Part shown: piece by piece, positions 1 to 8,231 of the stretch
Layout: each line of letters starts with the position of its first letter
Numbering within the stretch: the stretch's first letter is position 1
Assembly (NCBI RefSeq): GCF_000376565.1
Contig: NZ_BARG01000034.1
Location: 1-64,000 of the forward strand
Direction: 5' to 3'
DNA: 64,000 nt
Source: Streptomyces hokutonensis
GTDB taxonomy: Bacteria; Actinomycetota; Actinomycetes; Streptomycetales; Streptomycetaceae
Notes under the pieces: generated by a model
The model's input: only the letters and a program-made list of their open reading frames with translations
What the model was told of the DNA's origin: nothing
Database searches by the model: none
Program-made: the position numbers and the translations under genes

Positions 1-593
1 CGGAATCGGGGCACCGGCGAAGGCCGCACTCGCCGAGGACACGGGCGCCGTCCCGGTCCCTGGTGCCGCCCGGACCTCGGCGGGAAACGCCGCCTGACAG
101 GCACGGGCGCGGCCTGGCCGGGGGCAGGCTTCCGACATGTTCAGCATCTCGGCGTGCTCCACGGCCCAGATCCGCTCGCGTCCCTGTGCCGTGCCGAGAA
201 CCTGCTCGTGCGCGTCCGGGCCATACCAGCCCACAGGCGAGGCGCAGAGGACACCGCGCTCGGCAAGGAATCGATGACCGCGTCAGGATCCGGCTGGTCG
301 GGAGCGGCCGGATGTATCGGGGATGCCGGGCACTTCGGGCATGGCTCTCTCCTCGCGGGGGTCGGCTGGAGGCACAGGTGACTGGGGAGCACGGGGAGTT
401 GTGCATCCCGCGCGAGCGGAGGTGTTCCGTCGCGCAAGATCCGGACCATTCCCGGACCAAGTTGGCGGCAATCACCGACAGCACTCTCGTTTTGGCAGAT
501 CAACGCAGCCGCCACGCGTGTACCAGCAGCAGACGAAGAACCTCCTCGTGTCGTACTCGCCGAAGAAGCTGGGCTTCTTCTAGAGACACGCAA
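1..593. other. Region without a convincing gene
   Basis: No complete gene is supported here. A plus-strand frame entering from the left edge stops at 95-97 after about 31 codons and could be the last residues of an upstream gene. A second plus-strand frame stops at 581-583 with a lysine- and hydrophobic-rich tail (ends SPKKLGFF) directly in front of a strong hairpin, so it may be the 3' remnant of a gene, but no start or recognisable domain precedes it. Minus-strand frames around 100-275 look partly coding but have no start and match nothing I know. The whole stretch reads like decayed sequence. Confidence 0.3.
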
Positions 594-631
594 AAGGGCG
601 TCCGGCTGGGAATTCCCAGCCGGACGCCCTT
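594..631 (+). terminator. Strong palindromic hairpin
   Basis: Two perfectly complementary 17-nt arms (594-610 and 615-631, left arm beginning aagggcgtcc) surround an AATT centre, so the whole 38 bp is a perfect palindrome. It lies just after the stop at 581-583 and well before the next start at 785. No U-tract follows, as is usual in Streptomyces. It probably ends transcription from the left and could work in both directions. Confidence 0.7.
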
Positions 632-784
632 CTCTGTCATTGCTCAAGCAGCAGAGCGAAAGGACGGGGCGGGGCGAAGGTGCTGGGCGAGCCTTTCGAC
701 CGTGGTCGAAAGGTGTGACCGGAGTGCGGCGACCGCTCCAGACTCGGACGAACGGACTCAGCCGGTGAAACCGAGGGGGAGCAC

Positions 785-1189
785 ATGCGCAAGGAGAATC
801 GGCCGGGCAGGGGCACGAAGGCCAGGAGGGTGGGCGCTCTGCTGGCGGCCACGGCGCTCACCGTGGGAGTCGCGGTGGCGACCGCGCCCTCCGCGGCTGC
901 CGCCGGCCCGTGTTGGAACGACGGCTCCACCAAGTGGTGGTGCAACAACGTCTCCGGCGCACGGGTGTACGGCTGGGTCGGGAACAACCACATCTACCCG
1001 GACCCGAACACCGTCGTCGGTTACATGTACTCCAACCCGAGCTGGTTCTACTGCAAGGAGGACAACCAGGCATGGGTGGGCGGGCCGCACTCCACCCGCT
1101 GGGAGATGACGGTCGCGGACAATGGCCGGCTCGGCTTCATGAAGGACACGGCGATCTCCAGCGAGACGGACCCGCTCCCCGACTGCTGA
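785..1189 (+). CDS. Small secreted SH3-like four-Cys protein (copy 1)
   Basis: A 134-residue exported protein. Residues 1-40 form a Sec signal peptide (basic N-terminus, hydrophobic core, SAAAA cleavage region). The mature part has four cysteines (C43, C53, C90, C134), the last being the C-terminal residue. It shares the signatures WWCNN, VVGYMYSNPSWF, VGGPH and MKDTAISSET with the next gene. The order of beta-strand-like, Trp/Tyr-rich segments and the closing ADNG..G.M...ISSET..LP.C block resemble bacterial SH3-type wall-binding domains of streptomycetes. That fold call is inference. A GAGGGGGA ribosome site precedes the ATG. Function unknown; probably a cell-wall or extracellular protein with two disulfides. 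Confidence 0.8.
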   Translation: MRKENRPGRGTKARRVGALLAATALTVGVAVATAPSAAAAGPCWNDGSTKWWCNNVSGARVYGWVGNNHIYPDPNTVVGYMYSNPSWFYCKEDNQAWVGGPHSTRWEMTVADNGRLGFMKDTAISSETDPLPDC

Positions 1190-1270
1190 AGGTGATCGGT
1201 GACGGCCGTGCGGCGCCACCAGCTGCTTTTCCATGGTCCACTTCTGCAACGCACACTGGAGCCACGTCAC

Positions 1271-1657
1271 ATGCGTACACGGAAGACCCTTGCTGTCCTG
1301 TTCAGTGCCACGGCACTGGCGCTGGGGCTCGGTACCACCACCGCGCCCAGCGCCTCGGCGGCATCCGGCTGCTGGTACAGCGGCAGCCACTGGTGGTGCA
1401 ACAACCGCGCGGGTGCGCCGGTCTACGGCTACAAGGACCTCGCCCGCGACTACCCCGACTCCAGCCACGTCGTCGGGTACATGTACTCCAACCCCAGCTG
1501 GTTCAACTGCCGCTACGACGGCGGTCTGCCCAACGAGTACGTGGGTGGTCCACACCCCTACCGCTGGGAGTGGACCGAGGCCGACAACGGCCAGTGGGGC
1601 TGGATGAAGGACACGGCCATCAGCAGCGAGACCAACACGCTGCCGGCCTGCTGGTAG
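1271..1657 (+). CDS. Small secreted SH3-like four-Cys protein (copy 2)
   Basis: A 128-residue paralogue of the gene 81 nt upstream. I chose the ATG at 1271 because it follows a GGAG at a good distance and begins a clean signal peptide (1-31, ending SASAAS); upstream in-frame starts would put non-signal sequence in front. Cysteines 34, 43, 80 and 127 match those of copy 1, and only one residue (Trp128) follows the last one. The central part differs by a few residues around the linker before VGGPH. Same orientation and short gaps suggest co-transcription with copies 1 and 3. Function unknown. Confidence 0.82.
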   Translation: MRTRKTLAVLFSATALALGLGTTTAPSASAASGCWYSGSHWWCNNRAGAPVYGYKDLARDYPDSSHVVGYMYSNPSWFNCRYDGGLPNEYVGGPHPYRWEWTEADNGQWGWMKDTAISSETNTLPACW

Positions 1658-1686
1658 CCGGCCACCGACAACACACGGGGAGAGAG

Positions 1687-1866
1687 ATGAAGTTCAGCAA
1701 GCGTGCCCTGACGGCCCTGACGGCGGCCGCGTTCTCCGCCGCCCTCACGGTGGCGGCGGCGCCGTCCTCGTCCGCGGCCTCCGGCTGCCGGTACTCCGGC
1801 GGCGAGTGGGGCTACATGAAGGACACGTCCATCTCCAGCGAGACGAACCCGCTGCCCGCGTGCTGA
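1687..1866 (+). CDS. Internally deleted third copy of the SH3-like secreted family
   Basis: A 59-residue ORF with a GGGGAGAG ribosome site and an intact signal peptide (1-32). The mature peptide keeps the N-terminal SGCxYSGG block and the C-terminal WGYMKDTSISSETNPLPAC block of copy 2 but lacks about 68 residues between them, including the two middle cysteines. Reading frame, signal and terminal Cys are all preserved, so it may be a functional mini-form with one disulfide (C34-C59) rather than simple decay. It is too short for many gene callers. Its stop is 15 nt from the convergent hydrolase gene. Confidence 0.65.
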   Translation: MKFSKRALTALTAAAFSAALTVAAAPSSSAASGCRYSGGEWGYMKDTSISSETNPLPAC

Positions 1867-1881
1867 CGACGGCCCAGGACC

Positions 1882-3051
1882 TCAGCAGACGGGGACGTCG
1901 GGCAGTCTGTCGTCCGGGTAGTCGATGTAGATGTTGGTGATGTAGCCGCCGTACAGGGGGAGATAGGCCCACCAGTCGTTCGTGTACTGCCCGACGGTGA
2001 CCTCCTCGCCCTGCTTCTGGCAGCCGATCAGCGCGTCGACCCCGGCGGGCAGCCGGGTGAGAGCCTGCGAGCCGGTGGTCGTGTCGGCGCGCACCTGGAC
2101 GTGGGAGCCCCAGGTGCCGTACCACGAGCCGGAGCGGGGGACGGCGCCGGGGATGTTCAGTGAACGCACCAGCGTGTCGAGGGCGCTGTACGCGGCGCCG
2201 AACGGGGTGCCCTGCGGGTGCAGGGTGAAGACGGCGACAATCGAACGGTCACCCGCGCCCGCGGTTCCCGTGGTGTGCAGTGCGGGCCGGGCCAGGTCGA
2301 CCACCGCGCCGGGTGCGGTCGTGACCCGTCGGCCGGCGGCCGAGGTCGTCGTGTCGGCGCAGTCGCTGCTCTCCCCGAAGCCGGACCAGCCCTGCTTGAC
2401 CGCCCACGGCTGCTGGAACGACGCCGGGATGCCGAACCGCTGGTCGAAACCGTCGACGCCGCACCGGGTGGAGGCGCGGAGGTCACCCATGACGATGTCC
2501 CGCAGCGCGGCGGGCGCGCTGTCCAGGATCCAGCGGTAGATCCGCACGGTGTCGGCCGCCGACAGGGCCGTGTAGCCCCAGTAGCCGGGGTAGTCCGCCG
2601 GCGGGCCTGCGGTGTCCGTCAGCCCCAGGCGGGGGATCATCCGGTCGATGACCGCCGAGCCGCCGTCCTGGGTCCAGTAGAAGTCCGCCGCGGAATCGTC
2701 GCTGGAGCGCAGCATGCTGTCGAGGCGGGCCCGGTCGTCCGACGGCAGGCCGTAGCCGGGGCCGCGGTCCCACAGGTGGTCCATGGCGATCAGAAGCTTC
2801 ACCACCGAGGCGGAACGGAACTGCGTGTGGACGTTGGACTGCTCGGTGAACGTCCCTGTCCGGCGGTCGTACACGGCGATTCCGGCGGTGACGCCCGGCG
2901 GTACGTTCACCGAGGCCGTGCGCGGGGTGGTGGGTGAGGGTGTCTGGGCGCGGGTGGGTGCCGCCGTGGCGAACAGGGCGGCCATCAGGACCGACCAGGC
3001 CGCCACGAGGGCGAATCCGCCTCGCGGTCCGTGTGACGAGAAGGGTGACAT
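1882..3051 (-). CDS. Secreted serine beta-lactamase-like hydrolase with SH3-like tail
   Basis: A 389-residue exported protein. Residues 1-35 are a signal peptide. The body has penicillin-recognising/class A beta-lactamase-like motifs in order: S82-V-V-K85 (SxxK), a Ser-Asp-Asp near 117-119 and K219-Q-G221 in the place of KTG. About residues 315-389 form a separate domain (VRADTTTGS..., closing LPDVPVC) resembling SH3-type repeats and ending in Cys, like the small secreted proteins it faces. Likely acts on peptidoglycan stem peptides or beta-lactams outside the membrane; the exact substrate cannot be told. I chose the ATG at 3051 because translation from further upstream would run through the promoter of this gene and lacks a signal. 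Confidence 0.75.
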   Translation of the reverse strand: MSPFSSHGPRGGFALVAAWSVLMAALFATAAPTRAQTPSPTTPRTASVNVPPGVTAGIAVYDRRTGTFTEQSNVHTQFRSASVVKLLIAMDHLWDRGPGYGLPSDDRARLDSMLRSSDDSAADFYWTQDGGSAVIDRMIPRLGLTDTAGPPADYPGYWGYTALSAADTVRIYRWILDSAPAALRDIVMGDLRASTRCGVDGFDQRFGIPASFQQPWAVKQGWSGFGESSDCADTTTSAAGRRVTTAPGAVVDLARPALHTTGTAGAGDRSIVAVFTLHPQGTPFGAAYSALDTLVRSLNIPGAVPRSGSWYGTWGSHVQVRADTTTGSQALTRLPAGVDALIGCQKQGEEVTVGQYTNDWWAYLPLYGGYITNIYIDYPDDRLPDVPVC

Positions 3052-3134
3052 GAACGACTCCCTGGCTCGGACGGGGCCGAAGCGGAACGCGTCGGGGCCG
3101 GCCACCGTCGGAGGGGCCGGCCACGACACGTGTG

Positions 3135-3584
3135 TCAGCAGTTGCGGACGGACCAGACGGGGTTCCAGTCCTGGTCGCCCACCTGCGGCGGGGAGAAGGC
3201 GCGCAGCACGTTCCCGTTGGCGTCGTAGAGGTAGGAAGTGACCGACCCGGTCTGCTTGTTGAGGTAGTAGCCGTTTCCGTACCAGTTGGACAGGTAGTAA
3301 CGGTTGCAGTTGTAGAGGTAGAAGATCTTCCACTTGGACACGGTCGGATCCCACACCTCGAGGCAGAGGTTCCCCGGTCCACAGGTGAACGTCTGGTCGT
3401 CCGTGCGGTAGCTGACGGTGGTGGACGGAGAGATCGTCGGGGAGACGGCGGCCGCGGCCTGTACGTGGTCACTGGTACGAGGGCCGGAGGCGGTTGCCGC
3501 CTGCGCCGGACCGGTGGCGAGGACGGCCATCAGCATGCCGACCACCACGCCGATGATGCCGAGCAGCGAGCGCTTCGCGCGCAT
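3135..3584 (-). CDS. Small secreted four-Cys protein (divergent pair, member A)
   Basis: 149 residues with a signal peptide (1-30, ending AQA-A). A GGAGG lies 8 nt before the ATG. Mature cysteines are C68, C74, C93 and C149, the last residue. The spacing C-x5-C-x18-C-x55-C is shared, to within one residue, with the divergently transcribed gene at 3832. Conserved blocks are VWDPT, KIF(Y/F), NCNRY, LSNW, QTG and a terminal RNC. The pattern recalls small Cys-rich extracellular proteins such as the I36 metalloprotease-inhibitor/crystallin-like group, but this is only a guess. Function unknown. Confidence 0.78.
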   Translation of the reverse strand: MRAKRSLLGIIGVVVGMLMAVLATGPAQAATASGPRTSDHVQAAAAVSPTISPSTTVSYRTDDQTFTCGPGNLCLEVWDPTVSKWKIFYLYNCNRYYLSNWYGNGYYLNKQTGSVTSYLYDANGNVLRAFSPPQVGDQDWNPVWSVRNC

Positions 3585-3831
3585 GGATGAGACCTCCGTC
3601 GAGACGGCAGCGGGACATCTGGGACAGCGGCACGGAACGTGCCCTGACGGCGACGATCGCCGATCGCGCGGGCCCGGCAGAAGCCTTTCGAACCTCCTCG
3701 AAAGGCAGCTGTCACCGTGGTGCGGCCCCGCACGATGGCCGTGCGCGACCCCGGCCCGGTCATCGGACCGGGGACAACCACGACGCGAGCATGCGCGAAC
3801 ACCGCCATGCCGGACGGGAGACGGCCGAACC
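3585..3831. promoter_or_regulatory. Divergent promoter region of the paired secreted genes
   Basis: 247 nt between the two outward-reading paralogues. It must hold both promoters. I see AT-poor sequence with the short repeat TTTCGAACCTCCTCGAAAG near 3688-3706 (arms CTTTCGA/TCGAAAG), a possible operator or 5'-UTR hairpin. No sigma-70 boxes stand out. Confidence 0.4.
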
Positions 3832-4317
3832 GTGCCTACCAAGCGCTCACTTGTCGGACTGTGCGCCGCCCTCGCGATGGGGGCGGCCCTCCTCGCCACC
3901 GGAACCGCGCAGGCCACCCCGGCCTCGCACGACACCCTCCACGGTCACGTCATGACCATGCCCGCAGCGCCGAAGACGGCCCGCCCCGCGTCGCTCCTGG
4001 CCGCGGCCCCCTCCACTTCTCCGGCCGTCCGCACGGCCTACGCCGGTGCCGGCGGGGGCGTGTACTGCCAGAGCGGCTACTTCTGCGCCTCGGTCTGGGA
4101 CCCGACGGCCGGCAAGTTCAAGATCTTCTTCTTCTACTCCTGCAACCGCTACACCCTCTCGAACTGGATCGACTGGGCCGAGGCCCAGAACAGCCAGACC
4201 GGAGGTGCCGTCGCCAGTCTCTACGGCTCCGGAGGCGGTCTGCTGCAGACCGTCCCGGCCGACAACGCGGTCTACGCCGTCAACTGGTCACCGGTGTACT
4301 CGATCCGCAACTGCTGA
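3832..4317 (+). CDS. Small secreted four-Cys protein (divergent pair, member B)
   Basis: 161 residues starting at GTG; the first residues (PTKRSLVG) match the start of member A (RAKRSLLG). Signal peptide about 1-28. After a variable Ala/Pro/Ser-rich linker the mature domain has C79, C85, C104 and C161, spacing x5, x18, x56, and ends in RNC like member A. A run of aromatic residues (KIFFFYSCNRY) suggests a compact beta-rich fold. The pair probably arose by inverted duplication. Function unknown; extracellular. Confidence 0.75.
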   Translation: MPTKRSLVGLCAALAMGAALLATGTAQATPASHDTLHGHVMTMPAAPKTARPASLLAAAPSTSPAVRTAYAGAGGGVYCQSGYFCASVWDPTAGKFKIFFFYSCNRYTLSNWIDWAEAQNSQTGGAVASLYGSGGGLLQTVPADNAVYAVNWSPVYSIRNC

Positions 4318-4318
4318 T

Positions 4319-4770
4319 ACGAACCGGCCCTCCCGGTGGGTCGCCACCAGTTCTCCGTCCGGCAGGACGGTGAGCTGGTAGCCGGCACTGGGCAGGGCGA
4401 TGCCCACGGCCCGCGCCCCTTCGGACGTGGTGCGGGCACGGCCACGTGCCGCCTGGACCAGCACGGTGGCCTGCGCCGGCAGAAGTAGGAGGACAGAAGC
4501 AGCAGAGCGCGGACCCCGCCGTCCAGGAGGGAGCGGGTCCGCAGGTCGACCTCGTCCTGCACGGCCCTGTGCGAGGGCAGCGGGCAGGCCCCGTCCGAGA
4601 CGGACGGGGTGAGGAAGTCGGGGATGTAGCCGACGGCGGGACGAGCATCCCCAGCACGCGCAGCGCACGGCGCGCCTCCAGGTCACCCACCGTCCGCTCG
4701 AGGACGCCGCGGCGCCACGCCCCGAACTCGAGCGGCGTGAAGTGGCGAGCGCACTTTGGTCGGCTGCGCC
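4319..4770 (-). pseudogene. Decayed ArsR-type winged-helix regulator
   Basis: Three minus-strand frames each hold a piece of one protein. Upstream piece: LEFGAWRRGVLERTVGDL, then after a +1 shift VGYIPDFLTP, then after another shift a winged-helix segment with ARAVGIALPSA, LTVLPDGELVATHREG and RFVS. This is the order found in streptomycete ArsR-family regulators with an N-terminal DUF5937-like region (FxxWRRxV ... GYxPDFLTP ... winged helix ending LVxTHREGRxV). No single frame spans it, there is a stop upstream, and the 3' end runs into the neighbouring secreted-protein gene. Pseudogene status is clear from the sequence; the family assignment is from recall. Confidence 0.7.
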
Positions 4771-4926
4771 GTCGCTACCGGCGGACCCGACCGCTCACGC
4801 CGACGACTGAGAACGGGCATTGTCCTGTTCCGCAACCGCCGTGGCTGAAAATGTGTCTCTCAACGCAATGGTCCAGCCGCTTCGGGAGTTGGCCAGGTAC
4901 GGCGGCACGCTGTCTGGGGGGATGAC

Positions 4927-6558
4927 GTGAGCACATGGGTGGTGCCCGGATACACCGAGTCTCTCGAGCTCGGATCGGGTGCGAGCGGTCGCGTCGTGCT
5001 GGCCGTGCACGCGGACACCGGCGTACGGGTCGCGGTGAAGTACCTCAGCGAGTCCCTGCGCACGCGGCCCGGTTTCGTGCACGATTTCCGGGCGGAGGCG
5101 CGCCTGCTCGGCGGACTGCAGAGCCTGTACGTGACCGGCCTGTACGAGTACGTGGAGAGCCCGCAGGGCGCCGCCATCGTCATGGAATTGGTGGACGGTG
5201 TCTCGTTGCGGACGCTGCTGACCCGTCAGGGGCGACTCGATCCCGAGGCCGCGCTCGTCCTTCTCAAGGGATCGCTGCTCGGTCTCGCCGACGCGCACCG
5301 CGTCGGCGTCGTCCACCGCGACTACAAGCCGGAGAACGTCCTGGTCGAGACGGACGGATCGTCCAAGCTCGTCGACTTCGGTATCGCGGTGGACGCCGGC
5401 ACCAGCGCGGGTGTGGCCGGAACCCCGTCCTACATGGCTCCCGAGCAGTGGACCGGCGCCCCCGCCTCGTGCGCCGCGGACGTGTACGCGGCCACGGCCA
5501 CCTTCTTCGAGTGCCTGACGGGGCACAAGCCGTACTCGGGCGACAACATCGCCGAACTGGCCCTGCAGCACGTCGATGCCCCCGTCCCTGTGGAGGAGGT
5601 CCCCGCGGCGGTGCGCGAACTGGTCCGTCGCGGTCTGGCCAAGGAACCGGACCAACGCCCTGCACAGGCCGAGGCGTTCGTGACGGAACTGGAAGCGATC
5701 GCCGGCGCCGCATACGGGGCCGACTGGGAGGAACGCGGCCGCGCCCGGCTCGCCGCCCTGGTGGCCCTCCTGGCGCTGTTGCTGCCCTCGGCTCGCTCCC
5801 CCCGATCCACCACGGACACCGCACGTACGGTCCTGAGCCAGGGACCACGCCACGACTGGGCCCGGTCATGGCGACCCGGCCGACCCGGCATGCTCGTCTC
5901 GGCTGCCGTCGTACTCCTGGGCCTCCTGCTCACCTACGGAATGCAGCACGCTTCGGCAGGCGCCGCCGAGCGGACCGCCGATGCCCTGGCCACCACCACG
6001 GCCCGGGCCGGCACCGAAGCGGCGCCGCCCACCATCTCGCCCACGCCGCCCACCCCGTCAGGTGACCTGTCGCCGACACCCGGTGTCTCCCCCTCGGGCC
6101 CGTCGACCACCCCGACCGGTCAACCTTCCGCCTCCGCCACCGGCTCACCCACGCAGCCGACGACGCCCGGCGAGGCGACCACGTCCACGCCGGCGACACC
6201 CACGACGGCCTCTTCCACCCCGCCTGTCGCTCCCGCCGTCAAGAACGTCGCGGTATCGGCCTTCAGCCAGACGGGCCCCACGACCTCCACCGCGACCGTC
6301 ACCGTCACCACGGACGGCAGCGGGCCGATCTCCGTCACCGTCTCGTGGTTCACGAACACGGCGAGCGGAGGGGCCGGCTCGCCCGACGGTGCGTCCCAGA
6401 CCTTCGAGCGCAGCGGATCCACCCAGTACACGATCACCGTCGACCACACCTTCCAGAACGACGGCTGCTACTGGACGGTCCAGGCCACGACCACTCCGGC
6501 ACCGGCCTCCGGCGGCGCCTCGCAGCAGATCCTGACCAGGCAGTGTGAGATCCGATGA
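4927..6558 (+). CDS. Transmembrane Ser/Thr protein kinase with extracellular sensor
   Basis: 543 residues, GTG start. Kinase domain 8-260: glycine loop GSGASG (16-21), K38, catalytic HRDYKPEN (130-137), DFG (150-152), APE (171-173). All catalytic residues are present, although HRD is followed by Tyr where Leu/Ile is usual. One membrane helix at about 321-338 puts a long Pro/Thr/Ser-rich stalk (about 345-450) and an all-beta C-terminal domain (about 453-543, two Cys near its end) outside. It lacks PASTA repeats. The stop overlaps the start of the next gene (ATGA), so the two are translationally coupled. Likely senses an extracellular or envelope cue and phosphorylates cytoplasmic targets. Confidence 0.9.
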   Translation: MSTWVVPGYTESLELGSGASGRVVLAVHADTGVRVAVKYLSESLRTRPGFVHDFRAEARLLGGLQSLYVTGLYEYVESPQGAAIVMELVDGVSLRTLLTRQGRLDPEAALVLLKGSLLGLADAHRVGVVHRDYKPENVLVETDGSSKLVDFGIAVDAGTSAGVAGTPSYMAPEQWTGAPASCAADVYAATATFFECLTGHKPYSGDNIAELALQHVDAPVPVEEVPAAVRELVRRGLAKEPDQRPAQAEAFVTELEAIAGAAYGADWEERGRARLAALVALLALLLPSARSPRSTTDTARTVLSQGPRHDWARSWRPGRPGMLVSAAVVLLGLLLTYGMQHASAGAAERTADALATTTARAGTEAAPPTISPTPPTPSGDLSPTPGVSPSGPSTTPTGQPSASATGSPTQPTTPGEATTSTPATPTTASSTPPVAPAVKNVAVSAFSQTGPTTSTATVTVTTDGSGPISVTVSWFTNTASGGAGSPDGASQTFERSGSTQYTITVDHTFQNDGCYWTVQATTTPAPASGGASQQILTRQCEIR

Positions 6559-7310
6559 CTGCTCAGAGCGACGACACGCCCACGCCGGCGGTGAAGGCCG
6601 AAGAGCCCACGCGGGCGCTCGCACCCGCCGACGCGCACAGCACCACACTCCATCTCGGGCCCACCGAAGGCCACGTCCCCGACGCCCGGACCTCCAACCC
6701 CGACAGCGAGTACAGCGCCACCGTGCTGGCCAGCCACTGGATCCAGCGCCCCGAAACGGACGACACCCTCGTCGAACCGGTCCCGGCGAGCGTTTCCCCG
6801 ACCCGGCCCGACCGCGTCGAGGGCAGCGTGCTGCGTTTCGGGCCCGGAGTGACGGCCGCCGTCGCGCACCGCACCGTCCAGACGCTTCCCGCCACGTCGT
6901 CGGCTCCCGCGCCCTCCGGTCGGAGGCTGCGCAAGAACGCTCTGCCGACGCTGCTGGTGGTAGCCCTCCTCGTCCTCCTGGCCTGGCAGCGCTTCGGGCA
7001 GTCCATGGCGGTCACCCAGGTTGCCGTCACGGCGAGACCGACGGTTCTGGGATGCGACGGCACCGCGGACATCATCGGTCTGGTCACCACCAACGGCCGT
7101 CCCGGCACCCTCTCCTACCGATGGGTCCGAAGCGACGGCACCGCGTCCGACGTCCTGCACGAGGTGATGGTCCGGGGCGAGCGACACGCACGCCTGCACC
7201 TTCGATGGACCTACCAGGGACCGGGCCACCGTGCAGCGCGTGCGGAACTGCACATCCTGTCTCCCGGCCACCGGACGACCGCCACCCACTTCTCGTACGA
7301 CTGCCCCTGA
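6555..7310 (+). CDS. Single-pass membrane partner of the kinase
   Basis: 251 residues, start overlapping the kinase stop by 4 nt. Residues 1-128 are a Thr/Pro/Asp-rich, low-complexity cytoplasmic region with many possible phospho-acceptor Thr residues. One membrane helix at 129-147 follows a basic patch (RRLRKN), giving N-in topology. The exterior 150-251 domain has C167 and C250 and follows the same strand order as the kinase ectodomain (TxNGxPGTLxYxW..., W.Y.GPG, ...SP..., ending in Cys). I infer that the two ectodomains are related and may pair. No known family recognised. Confidence 0.75.
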   Translation: MTAQSDDTPTPAVKAEEPTRALAPADAHSTTLHLGPTEGHVPDARTSNPDSEYSATVLASHWIQRPETDDTLVEPVPASVSPTRPDRVEGSVLRFGPGVTAAVAHRTVQTLPATSSAPAPSGRRLRKNALPTLLVVALLVLLAWQRFGQSMAVTQVAVTARPTVLGCDGTADIIGLVTTNGRPGTLSYRWVRSDGTASDVLHEVMVRGERHARLHLRWTYQGPGHRAARAELHILSPGHRTTATHFSYDCP

Positions 7311-7388
7311 CGGCCGACCGGGATCGTCGACGGACTCCGCCCTGACGGAGCAGACAACTCACGATTCAAACCTTGACGTGCGCCGCCA

Positions 7389-8186
7389 TCACAGGGCAGC
7401 GAGTCTGTTGAGCAGCCGGCCGAGCTCCGCGGGCCCCTGGATGTGGGCCAAGTGGCCCTGCCCCGGAAGTTCGTGGACTCGGGCGGGCGCGACGTGCTGT
7501 CGTACGGCGTCGAAGGACGTTCCGTACGGAGCCGTTCCGCGATTGAACTGGCCGATGATCAGGTCGACTTGGGCTGCCTGTCGCGCGAGCGCAGCGGGCG
7601 GCGGGGCCGTGTTGAGCGCGTCGAGTTCGGCGTAGAGCGGTCCGCTCAGGCGGCGCAGGGTCGCCCAACCGTCACGATCGGTCCGGAGCTCCTCGACGTG
7701 TGCGGCGGAGAAGCCGGAGATCTGCCGGTTGACGATCTCGACGCAGCGGTCCCAGTCCGCCTGCTTCTCCGCGCTCTTCAGGTCAGGCAGCGCCTCGCGT
7801 CCGAACGGCCGCATCACCGGCTCGTAGGCGATCACCTGGGGAATCGGACGATCGTTGGCAGCGAGCAAGGCGATCAGGCCGCCGTAGCTCCAGCCGAAGA
7901 GCGCCCTCGTGCCGGTGAACTCGTCGAGGACCACGCCGAGGTCCTCGACCTCTGTCTGCAGTGAGTACGACGTGGTCAACGGCCCCGAGGCGGCGCGGCC
8001 CCGGCGGTTCACGACCACCACCGAGGGCCAGGCGTCGACGGTGCCCGCGACGCGGCGCCACGCGTGCGCGTCGCTCATCACGCCCGGGACGACGACAAGG
8101 CCCGGGGCGTCCGGCTCGCCGTACCCATCGACCGTGATCCAACTGCTCCCGCCGACCGACAGCTTCTTCTGAATCGTTCGCTCCAT
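7389..8186 (-). CDS. Alpha/beta hydrolase
   Basis: 265 residues, a full-length alpha/beta-hydrolase. Nucleophile elbow GWSYGG (Ser100), oxyanion-region sequence VVVPGVMSDAHAW near 31-43 and a late catalytic His in GQGHLAH (His245). No signal peptide, so cytoplasmic. Substrate unknown. It is divergent from a TetR gene, and its ATG lies inside the left arm of a perfect palindrome, so it is probably repressed by that TetR. The first five codons (MERTI) are encoded by the palindrome. Confidence 0.85.
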   Translation of the reverse strand: MERTIQKKLSVGGSSWITVDGYGEPDAPGLVVVPGVMSDAHAWRRVAGTVDAWPSVVVVNRRGRAASGPLTTSYSLQTEVEDLGVVLDEFTGTRALFGWSYGGLIALLAANDRPIPQVIAYEPVMRPFGREALPDLKSAEKQADWDRCVEIVNRQISGFSAAHVEELRTDRDGWATLRRLSGPLYAELDALNTAPPPAALARQAAQVDLIIGQFNRGTAPYGTSFDAVRQHVAPARVHELPGQGHLAHIQGPAELGRLLNRLAAL

Positions 8187-8218
8187 AAATCAATTAAATC
8201 AATTATGGAGCGAACGAT
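8173..8218. promoter_or_regulatory. Perfect 16-bp inverted repeat, probable TetR operator
   Basis: Arms 8173-8188 (ATCGTTCGCTCCATAA) and 8203-8218 are exact reverse complements separated by an AT-rich 14-nt centre, unusual in this GC-rich DNA. The left arm contains the hydrolase start codon. The right arm ends 2 nt before TACAAT (8220-8225), a good -10 box that lies 6 nt before the GTG at 8232, so the TetR mRNA may be leaderless. A repressor bound here would block both promoters. Confidence 0.7.
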
Positions 8219-8231
8219 CTACAATGCGAGC

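Noticed and set aside
8205..8231. ATG start for the TetR gene
   Set aside because: It lies in the operator palindrome and upstream of the likely -10 box; the GTG at 8232 fits the family start better.
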